Of a DNA stretch of 25,457 bases, positions 18,385 through 25,457 are shown in pieces (the stretch's first letter is position 1; each line of letters starts with the position of its first letter). Where the stretch lies: positions 1 to 25,457 of the forward strand of contig QWDQ01000100.1 in the NCBI GenBank assembly GCA_003868215.1, written 5' to 3'. The notes beneath the pieces are model-generated. The model was given only the letters and a program-made list of their open reading frames with translations, was not told the origin of the DNA and did not search any database. Made by a program: the position numbers and the translations under genes. The stretch comes from Pseudophaeomoniella oleicola (Eukaryota > Ascomycota > Eurotiomycetes > Phaeomoniellales > Phaeomoniellaceae).

Positions 18385-19230
18385 ATGCCTACTACCTCCC
18401 CATCTCCCCCTCCTGCCCCTCTCTACGACTCCCTCGCCCCAACCTACAACACCTGGTCCACCCTCCCCTCTGAAATCCTGTCCTTTCGCTCTATCCGTCG
18501 CGCCCTCGGTCCCACTCTTGCCAATCAGACCGTCCTCGACCTCGCATGCGGCACCGGCACAACGACGAAGCAATGTTTAGATCTCGGGGCGGCGAAAGTC
18601 GTCGGGATCGATGTTTCCGAGGGGATGGTGCAGATCGCGCGGAGCGAGATGGTACAGAAGGAGGGACGGGATGTGGAGTTTTTGGTGGGGGATTGTAGTC
18701 GTGTGCCCTTGGAAGTTCTCAACAACAGGAACAACAACAACAAGAGTAACAGAGACGGTGATGAGCCAAAGCAATTCGACCTCGTAACCGCAATGTGGCT
18801 CCTCCCCTACGCCCCCTCCCCTCCCGCCCTCCTCGCCATGTTCACCAACATCTCCACGCACCTCCGCCCCGGTGGCCGCTTCGTCGCCATCAACCCGCCC
18901 TTCACCCCGTCTCGTCTCGGATTCCAAGCCCGTTACGGCATGACCGTCGCCGACACATCGGAAACCGCATACGGCCACACGGTCAGCGTCGACGTGCATA
19001 TCAGTCCGGAAATGGTGAGGCTTGAGGCGCATTTGTTGCGGAGGGAGATTTACGAGGAGTGTGCGAAGGAGGTGGGGTTGGTGGGGTTGAGGTTTGAGGA
19101 GCCCGGGTGGGATGTGTTGGAAGAAGGGGAAGAGAGAGGGTTTTGGGAGGAGTGGATGAGGGAGCCGAGTTATTTGATGGTTACGGCGAGGAAGAAGGGG
19201 GAGGATGGGAAGGGGGAGGGGGATGTCTAA
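18385..19230 (+). CDS. Class I SAM-dependent methyltransferase
   Basis: The single-exon frame encodes 281 residues, a normal size for a small-molecule methyltransferase. The ATG has a good context (AAACC before it) and follows a CT-rich leader. SAM-binding motif I is VLDLACGTGTT (residues 50-60); GIDVSEGMV supplies the acidic residue for the ribose after strand beta-2, and FLVGDCS is the post-II motif. FDLVTAMWLL and LRPGGRFVAI are the beta-4 and beta-5 regions of a Rossmann-like Methyltransf_11/25-type domain. The substrate cannot be told from sequence. Between FLVGDCS and FDLV sits an Asn-rich insert (NNRNNNNKSN) made of AAC-type codons. The C-terminal tail is charged and Gly/Glu-rich. C-rich and G-rich codon blocks alternate along the gene. 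No signal peptide, so it is probably cytosolic. It converges with the aminotransferase-fold gene. Confidence 0.88.
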   Translation: MPTTSPSPPPAPLYDSLAPTYNTWSTLPSEILSFRSIRRALGPTLANQTVLDLACGTGTTTKQCLDLGAAKVVGIDVSEGMVQIARSEMVQKEGRDVEFLVGDCSRVPLEVLNNRNNNNKSNRDGDEPKQFDLVTAMWLLPYAPSPPALLAMFTNISTHLRPGGRFVAINPPFTPSRLGFQARYGMTVADTSETAYGHTVSVDVHISPEMVRLEAHLLRREIYEECAKEVGLVGLRFEEPGWDVLEEGEERGFWEEWMREPSYLMVTARKKGEDGKGEGDV

Positions 19231-19396
19231 TGATGATGATGGATACGGATCATCATTTATACGTGATAGATATACGATTGATGAAGCTTGACACATGTAC
19301 ATTCATTCATATATGCAGGGGTGCCTTTTCTATGATCTCGGTTATATCTCATATTCTAATCGTAAAAAAATATCTAATCTCAGACTTCGACAGGGT

Positions 19397-20898
19397 CTAA
19401 TCTAAACTCCTACCAATCTTCTCGCACACCTCCTTCAACACCCCGCCGATCCACTCGAAATCCTGCAGGTCGAGGTAGATCTGGGCGCTCAGGCGGGTCC
19501 AGAGCTTTCCCCTGTAGTAAAAGACAGGAACGAAAGTGTCGAATTCGGCGAGCAGCGTTTGCTCGATCTGGACTCCTACCTTTTGCATTTGGTCGGAAGG
19601 GACTGCGGGAAATGGGGATGGGGGTAGGTTGGAAGTGGTGACGGCGGCTTCAGCGGGAACGATCGAGAGGGGCAGCTCGACGTTGGCAAAGGCGCAGTCG
19701 CGGAGCGGGGAGGTTTTGGTCACAGGGTCGATGTATTCGAGGACCTGGGTGCCGAGGATGCGAGCTACGGCGTTACCACCTTCGTAAGCGAGGTGGGTTG
19801 TGTAGGCGATGATGGCGGATTCGCCGCCGCAGACAGTGTTGCGAAATTCCAGGGCGTGGGGGAAACAGTAGAATGGCGTGTTGTCAGTGGTGGCGATCTG
19901 TTGAAAGAGGATCGTGAAGTCGGTGGAAACGGGAGTGTCGGTGTACGGAGACGGAAGGCCAGGAGAGGTGACTGGTCGGTAGCCGTGTGAGGTAGGGTAC
20001 GTTGTACGGATGAGATGTTGGTTGCGTGCCGGCACGTGGAAAATAGCGGAGGACCTGGGTGTGAAGAACCATCTGTAGGAGACACACACTATTAGCCACG
20101 GCACAGCTTAGGAAGGAGTTCAATATATGTTTGAAGTGGAGGTATGGTTCATGAGTATACGCACTTGTGGCAGTTAGAGACGAGGAAATCCGCGTCAAGC
20201 TTCCCCAGGTCAAGTGAAACCTGTCCTATGCCATGAGCAGCATCTACGCAGCTCAGGACCCCTTCATTGCGGCATGCTTCCGTCAATGCTTCAAACGGGA
20301 ATCTGACGCCGGGCACGGAGACGATAGTATCAAACACGGCTACCTTTGGATTCAAACCTTTGTTCCTTGCGTCCTTTACAACATCGTGGAAATTCCGGAC
20401 GATGGTTTCAGGTGGACAAGGGAGATCGTAGTCCACCTTACAAGCTTCTAGACCCGGATTTGTCTCTAGGACTGATAGAATTGTCTTGTTCACGGCTGCA
20501 TATGCAGTGTCGAACCAGATTATAGCATCGCCGGGTTTGTAGACGAGGTTGCGAAGGACGATGTTCACACCACTGCTGGCATTCTGTACGAATACCAGTT
20601 CGGATGTTGGTACGTTGACAACAGCAGCAGCAGCTTCGCGTGCCTTGTTCAGGAGCTCGAACCCTGTATATCTCATGAACTTATCGGGTCCGGCTTCCAC
20701 AAGATCCTGGTAGACGCGCTGCTGGTCTTTGACATGGTGAGGTTGGCTACCATACGACCCTGGTATGATATGTCAGCGCGGACTTTTCAAGGAGGGCGGA
20801 TACTCTAGACCGTGGTTGAGATTGATGTAGTTTGGAGCAAAGAGGAAATGCTCCCTCATTGGCTTGCCAAAAGGCATGACTTGCTGCTCAGATCCCAT
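19397..20898 (-). CDS. PLP-dependent enzyme, aminotransferase class V fold (LolT / Egt2 / isopenicillin N epimerase-like), two introns
   Basis: Exons 20898-20811, 20759-20165 and 20072-19397 on the minus strand give 452 residues, the usual size. The ATG at 20898 begins MGSEQQVMPFGKPMREHFLF, and this MPFGKPM-like start is common in the fungal LolT/Egt2 group. Splicing yields NLNHGSYGS (substrate/cofactor loop). VDAAHGIGQ carries the Asp that pairs with the pyridine nitrogen, and SNCHKWFF carries the Schiff-base Lys228. RNQHLIRTTYPTSHGY follows. Enzymes of this group include hercynylcysteine sulfoxide C-S lyase (ergothioneine synthesis), the loline-cluster LolT and CefD-type epimerases. I cannot choose between them, although C-S lyase or cysteine-desulfurase-like chemistry is plausible. 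No targeting signal is evident. It ends 166 bases from the convergent methyltransferase stop and is divergent from the NACHT-ankyrin gene. Confidence 0.92.
20073..20164 (-). other. Intron 2 of the PLP-enzyme gene
   Basis: The intron is 92 bases on the minus strand, with donor GTGCGT, a GCTAAT branch site and acceptor CTACAG. It interrupts the Schiff-base lysine codon (AA|A). Splicing gives SNCHKWFFTPRSS, as expected for the family; without it the frame stops after HKCVYS. Confidence 0.9.
20760..20810 (-). other. Intron 1 of the PLP-enzyme gene
   Basis: The intron is 51 bases on the minus strand, with donor GTCTAG, branch site GCTGAC and acceptor ACCAG. The donor is weak beyond GT, but splicing here recreates NLNHGSYG, a hallmark of the family, and joins the two frames in phase 1. 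Confidence 0.85.
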
Positions 20899-21338
20899 AG
20901 TCTCTCTTCGTAGACGTGCACTTGCTGTACCCTATTCACGTGAAAAGATGCTACACTGTTGACCTATGTCGAATCAATGCAGAGTCAAGCGAGATGATAC
21001 TGAGGCACAACAACGAATCCCACAGAAAGCAATAAAGGTCCAGGTCAACGAGACATTGAGAATATGTAGAGAGCGAAGCACATTGTGACTATCCTGTTCC
21101 AACTCATCGGAGTCATATCGAAGGGTGAGTCAGCGAATCATAGCTCGTTCATTGGCGACGGACAGAGCCGTCGTCGTAGTTCTTGGCCAAGCTTATCACG
21201 AATGTCAGATGTCATAGGGCGTATTATAGCACATTGCTGCCCCGGAATCCCCAGACGACACACCCCAGGGAGTAAGTACCATAAGAGTGCCATTCATTGC
21301 AATGTCGGAGTCCCGAATCTGACACTGACAGAGGCCTG

Positions 21339-21367
21339 GATAAGGTACCTAAGGTAGGTACCTTATC
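21339..21367. repeat. Perfect 12-bp inverted repeat
   Basis: Arms GATAAGGTACCT and AGGTACCTTATC are exact reverse complements around a 5-base spacer AAGGT. The arms contain the KpnI-like GGTACC palindrome and a terminal GATA. It lies about 520 bases upstream of the receptor ATG. I see no flanking target-site duplication or longer element. Confidence 0.85.
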
Positions 21368-21782
21368 GATCCTTGAGTACAGTACAGTACCGTACATTAC
21401 AGTAAAGAGTCATTACAATAACAGGCTTGTCTTCGAAGAGGAGCATCGCTTGGCATCTATTTCTATTCTTGCTTCGATTCACTCTCTTTTGGCCCCCAAC
21501 CGTCGATGACCCACGATGATTCTGGGTTTTCTTCAAGGAGAGGGAACTCGCCTCCTCATCAGTGGTTTCTCTCACGGTATGGAGCACCTAGACACTAGAC
21601 TGGAAGCGAGGTATACTATTCTTACAGCCTCGCAGGGAGGGTAAGCCGTTGCCGATCGTTGCATACCCGGCAAAATGGCCACAGTGAGATGAACCATCCT
21701 TCAAATTCGGTATCGGAGGTTGTTATCCGTTTCAAACATTCCCTTTGAGAATTCGATATAGTCAAGGTTGACATACATGCTT

Positions 21783-21824
21783 CCTGCCTTGAGTATTTAT
21801 TCTCCTGCCCTGAGTATTCATTCT
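21783..21824. repeat. Two tandem 21-bp copies upstream of the NACHT-ankyrin gene
   Basis: Copies at 21783-21803 and 21804-21824 share 19 of 21 bases and differ only by two T/C changes. Each contains a TGAGTATT core. They lie 65-106 bases upstream of the receptor ATG, in the core promoter or 5' leader. Confidence 0.85.
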
Positions 21825-21888
21825 CCAAGAGCATGAGCGGTCTGTACTTGTATCGGGAGCATCGTTCTACCAGGTCACCTCGTCCATC

Positions 21889-24800
21889 ATGGACCCAATC
21901 AGTATTGCTACCGGTGTCGGAACCTTGATCGGAATGACGAATTCCATCATCAAGTGGCTAGTGGATGTGAAGGATTCCACCAAGGAAAAAGAGCAATTGA
22001 CTCGAGAACTTGAAAGCCTGCGCGTCTTCCTACACTCTCTTCGCATGAATGTCGAGAATCCAAAGACCAATCAGATGTGGTTCCACAACTATCATAGGCT
22101 TGGAGAATCTGGAGGAATTCTGGATCAGATGCATAAGAGTATCGGAGAGCTAATGAATGTAATCAGGCCATCCGAAGGGAGGCTCAACGATCTCGGTAGG
22201 AAGATCACCTGGCAATTCGAGAAGGGAGCTGCCTACCGCTTGGTGGAAAGTATTAACAGACAGAAGAGCGACATAACTCTAGCTTTGAGTAAGGATCAGT
22301 TTACCTTATCGTTGCAAATCAAGGATGACACTGCTGGGACAAGTACAACCGTGCAAGCGCTCAGGGACACTCAGCTAGAGCAGGAAAAGACAAAATTCAT
22401 GGCCTCGCTTTCGCCTTTAGACTTCCAATCTCGTCATGACCAGATAGCAGAGGACCGAGTTCCTGGCTCTGGAGAATGGTTCCTCAGCTCTGAGAGATTT
22501 CAGGAATGGAGGGATGAATCATCATCGAACAGTAAGCTGCTATATTGTCAGGGTGTACCAGGGGCGGGAAAGACCTTGATCTCGTCCGCTGTGATTGATC
22601 ACCTCAAACAGCAACACAGAGGTCAAGGGTGCCCTGTCCTCTTTGTGTACTTCGATTACAAGAGCAACGCAGTCCAGACATGGCCGAATATCCTCGGTTC
22701 ATTGCTACGGCAGCTATGTGAAAGTCAGGGAACAGTACCGTCTAGTCTTTGGGCACGCTTTGATCAACATCGGACGACAGTGCTACCAACCAAGATGTTG
22801 GAAGAGTTTCTTATTGAAGCCCTGCACGAATTCCCGCGGTGTTACATTATCTGCGATGCGTTGGATGAAGCAACGGAACGGGTCAGAGATGAAATGCTCT
22901 CTTTACTATATCGAATGCATCAAGAGGACCAGGTGAGCATCATGCTTACATCCCGCGATATACTGGGAGGGTACTTCGATAGTCATCAGGTAATATGCGA
23001 TCGGTACGTACCTTATTGACAGATACCGTTTACCAGCTCGCAGCTCTAATTTGTATAGATGTCGGAGACACATCTGGGGAGCATATTACCACTGTTCCAT
23101 TTGCGGGGGCGGTGATTTTGACGTGTGCTATGCATGCTATGCATCCGGACAATCGTGCAATGAGAGGGCACACCAGCTTCCATTTCTAGCAGTTGCGGCT
23201 CAAGCCAAAATATCCGCCAATGAAACTGACATAAAACTCTTTGTGACCCAACGGGTCGAACAAGAGCCAAGGCTTCGACGTTGTGTCACCAGACAACCAG
23301 AGTTGAAGCAAAATATCATCGATGTCTTGAGCGAAGAGTTTAAAGACATGTTCTTGCCTGCGAGACTGGCGATAGATATTCTGAAAGATAAGCTAAGCCC
23401 TGCGGCGGTTCGAGAGGCACTCAAGAATATGAAGGGTTCACTAAACAGCGTTTATGACTCTGTGCTGGACCGAATCCGTCAACACGACTGGGACCTGGCA
23501 AGCCACGTCTTGCAATGGATCATATATTCGTATAGGCCACTTACAGTACCTGAGATGCAACACTGTCTCGCATGTACTAATGCAGAATCTTTTGATGAAG
23601 ACGAGATAGTCGACGCAGATATGCTTGTCAACATCTGTGTCGGTCTTGTCGATATAGTTGATGGGTGTTTCCATCTCGTCCACAAGACGGCACAGGAGTA
23701 CTTCGATCAAATCAGCGTTAAACTATTCCCTCAGGCTCACGAGATGCTAGCCAAAACCTGTCTGCATTATCTCATACTCTGGAGAGCCGGAGATTCGTTT
23801 CTCAAGTCATATGAAGCACAACAATACCAATCGGATCCATTCGAGGCGTGCCCTTTTTATGGGTACGCAGCACTTTCATGGGCAGCGCATCTCGCTGAAC
23901 TTAAGCCAATGCCGGAAGACGTCAAGAAGCTCGCTGTCGACTTCCTGCGCAACGATAGGGCACGCGATACCGCTGTCAATACAATATGGAGCTTGGATCC
24001 TGCCTGGGAAATCCGAGATGGGCTTAGTGCTCTCCATGTTGCCTCTATTTGTGGGCTTTCAGAAATTGTAGCAGCCCTGCTAGCCAATGGGGCAACAGTC
24101 AATGATGTGGAATCCTCGTCAAGTACTGTACTGGTATGTGCCACGAGATCTAGAGCCGTTGACACCATCTTGTTCTTGATCCAGGCTGGCGTGGACGTCA
24201 ACAAGCAGGATGCCGGAGGAGGCACCGCTCTTCTTTATGCTGTGAACAATCAACACGTAGGGACGGTCAAGGCACTACTGTCGAGCCCTAGCATTGACGT
24301 CAATTACTGTAATCCAACATGGCATGCGTCAAGTGCATTGATGTCAGCCTGCTCTAAGGGCTCCTTGAAAATCGTTCGTGCTCTACTTGAGTTTCCTGGA
24401 CTGGATCTAAACTGTGAGAATGAGACTGGTCGGACAGCGCTATGGCTCGCTGCTTATTATGGCTATTTCCCGATTGTCCAGGAACTTCTAACAAAGCCTG
24501 ACATTGACGTGGGGACCCGCTCCAAACCAGCGGGCTATACTCCTTTGCACATCGCAGCCTCTAAGGGCTATGTTGCAATCTCTAATGCTTTATTGAACGC
24601 TGGAGCGGCCATCGATATCACAGACAGCACCGTCGGTACACCACTACTGCGAGCATGCGACAACGGTCGCGTCAAGGTGGTAAAGCTGCTTCTGAGACGC
24701 GGAGCCAATCTAGAAACGAAGGACAAGTTCAGCAGGACCGTCTTACATGGTGCAGCACTAAACGGTCATCACAGAGTCGTCCGCGTTCTCCTTGAGGCTG

Positions 24801-25150
24801 GAGCAGATCCCAACGTGAGAGGTAGCGGCCAAGAGACACCGCTCCACGACTGTATCAGCAGAAAGAGCCCTGCTCATGCAAAAGTGGCGCATGTCTTGCT
24901 AGAGTTTGGGGCTGTGGTGGATGAAGGCCTTGAAGTGCCCAGCTTACCACAAAGTACTGACGGAGAGGCTCCTCCCTCATATCATGCCCACAATCACCCT
25001 CGTCATCCATGGCACGAAATAAGAAGCGACAGGACAGAAGTGAAGGAGCAGAGTGTTTGGGAGGTCGATGTAAAGTATGTCAACAGTTGGCCCGTCACAG
25101 CGAGCACAACCGACTTGGAATTGCGCGAAGGAATTCCGCCGCCTTCATAG
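21889..25150 (+). CDS. NACHT-ankyrin STAND/NLR-like receptor with embedded ZZ-type zinc finger
   Basis: Exons 21889-23003 and 23059-25150 give 1068 residues. The start MDPISIATGVGTLIGMTNSI is typical of the fungal N-terminal helical domain of STAND proteins (HeLo-like), often a cell-death or signalling effector. The NACHT module (NPHP3_N-like) begins near LSPLDFQSRHDQIA and has P-loop GVPGAGKT (222-229), Walker B IICDALDEA (about 320-328) and a sensor-like MLTSRD. A ZZ-type finger follows: CDRC (370, 373), HCSIC (384, 387), CYAC (395, 398), then C405 and H410. A bridge ISANETDIKLFV and a winged-helix-like part (LQWIIYSYRPLTVPEMQ) lead to nine divergent ankyrin repeats (about 690-995) and a Pro-rich tail. 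Such proteins are intracellular sensors in heterokaryon incompatibility and innate immunity; the ligand here is unknown. All nucleotide-binding motifs are present, so it looks functional. Confidence 0.9.
22996..23181 (+). other. ZZ-type zinc finger coding segment (spans the intron)
   Basis: After splicing the segment encodes CDRC-x10-CSIC-x7-CYAC-x6-C-x4-H, with the GDFDVC core typical of ZZ fingers, which usually bind peptides or histone tails. The first two cysteines come from different exons (C370 before and C373 after the junction). It is inserted between the NACHT sensor strand and the conserved ISANETDI segment, where most fungal NACHT-ankyrin proteins have only a short loop. Confidence 0.8.
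23004..23058 (+). other. Intron of the NACHT-ankyrin gene
   Basis: The intron is 55 bases, with donor GTACGT, acceptor TATAG and a CTAAT candidate branch site 9 bases from the end. The upstream frame stops at 23017-23019. Joining CG to A encodes Arg372 and completes CDRC. The alternative donor at 22990 (GTAATA) gives the wrong phase with every nearby AG. The acceptor at 23043 is in phase with the chosen donor but would lose the second cysteine of the pair. Confidence 0.82.
24019..24945 (+). other. Nine-repeat ankyrin array in the receptor
   Basis: Nine consecutive units of about 33 residues carry ankyrin landmarks such as SALHVASICG, TALWLAAYYG, TPLHIAASKG and TVLHGAALNG, each with a later LL..GA or LL..P.ID element. 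The repeats differ clearly from one another, so the array is old rather than recently amplified. It is the presumed ligand-recognition part of the receptor. Confidence 0.85.
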
Positions 25151-25380
25151 ACTTCAACGACTCCACCTAACGACCTGCCATCCTACTAATTGATACCCGT
25201 AGATCAAAATCGCAATATAGCAAGACATGCATCCCACGATACCGAAGAAATCCAAGAAGGTGTACATTCTGCCAAAATTGCTTGCGCTCCGAAAGATGAT
25301 TGATGAAGTATATGCACGCAAGAAATACGTTGCATATTTTTCCCTACTATGTTATTTACTTCATCTAAAATTCCAGTGAG

Positions 25381-25457
<77 letters not shown>
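25151..25457. other. 3' flank of the receptor gene
   Basis: I see no gene here. The first 230 bases are AT-rich 3' UTR or spacer without clear structure, and the rest is the GA microsatellite that runs off the window edge. Confidence 0.6.
25384..25457. repeat. (GA)n dinucleotide microsatellite, open at the window edge
   Basis: About 37 uninterrupted GA units run from 25384 to the last base. The tract is pure, so its true length is unknown and may be collapsed or the point where an assembly stopped. It lies about 235 bases after the receptor stop codon. Confidence 0.95.

Larger units (their letters stand above)
20899..21888. other. Divergent intergenic region between the PLP enzyme and the NACHT-ankyrin receptor
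   Basis: These 990 bases carry no open frame with recognisable protein character. They must contain the promoters of both flanking genes. Visible structure is a perfect 12-bp inverted repeat (21339-21367), a GTACAGTACAG-type patch just after it (about 21378-21405), and a 21-bp tandem duplication (21783-21824) close to the receptor start. Confidence 0.6.

Noticed and set aside
18577-19302. A 241-residue antisense frame across the methyltransferase
   Set aside because: Its product is His/Pro/Leu/Gly-rich low-complexity sequence with no motif, while the sense frame has a complete SAM-binding domain. It is explained by the G-rich codon blocks.
21339-21367. The inverted repeat as a MITE or the end of a transposon
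   Set aside because: The arms are only 12 bp, the spacer is 5 bases, and I see no target-site duplication or transposase remnant.
21889-23019. The receptor as two separate genes or a broken gene because of the stop at 23017-23019
   Set aside because: A 55-base intron with a good donor removes the stop, keeps phase and completes the zinc-finger CxxC.
1-25457. tRNA, rRNA, CRISPR, retroelement or DNA transposon sequences
   Set aside because: By eye I found no cloverleaf with a TTCRA box, no regularly spaced repeats, and no reverse transcriptase, integrase or transposase motifs. A tRNAscan or RepeatMasker run could still find short remnants.

Overview
This is nuclear DNA of a filamentous ascomycete (Pezizomycotina). 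The evidence is short introns of 51 to 92 bases with GT...AG ends and CTAAC or CTGAC branch sites, CT-rich 5' leaders, secreted fungal enzymes, a NACHT-ankyrin protein of the fungal NLR type, and intergenic runs of ACCTACCT/GGTACCT. I cannot name the class or genus from the sequence alone. Six protein genes fill most of the window. I recognise no tRNA, rRNA, CRISPR array or transposon.

Layout: (1) Bases 1-13218, + strand, are the 3' nine-tenths of the midasin gene (MDN1/REA1), the giant AAA+ ATPase of 60S ribosome assembly, in one uninterrupted frame that enters from the left edge. (2) 13827-15252, +, one intron: a secreted protein of the histidine (acid) phosphatase clan with an altered active-site motif. 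(3) 16192-17251, +, one intron: a secreted pectin methylesterase (CE8). (4) 18385-19230, +, no intron: a class I SAM-dependent methyltransferase, preceded by 1.1 kb crowded with simple repeats. (5) 20898-19397, - strand, two introns: a PLP enzyme of the aminotransferase class V fold (LolT, Egt2 or isopenicillin-N-epimerase-like), convergent with gene 4. (6) 21889-25150, +, one intron: an intracellular receptor with the order N-terminal STAND helical domain, NACHT, winged helix, nine ankyrin repeats, plus a ZZ-type zinc finger placed inside the ATPase module. The window ends in a long (GA)n tract.

Gene relationships: midasin is a housekeeping gene. Genes 2 and 3 are exported hydrolases fitting a plant-associated or saprotrophic life, but nothing shows that they are co-regulated. 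Genes 4 and 5 converge with 166 bases between stop codons; a methyltransferase beside a C-S lyase/aminotransferase-like enzyme could act in small-molecule metabolism, which is only an inference. Genes 5 and 6 are divergent across about 1 kb holding a perfect 12-bp inverted repeat and a 21-bp tandem duplication.

The most notable feature is gene 6. Its zinc finger becomes complete only after splicing, because the intron falls between the two cysteines of the first CxxC pair. The finger sits between the NACHT core and the winged helix, where it could sense or gate activation.
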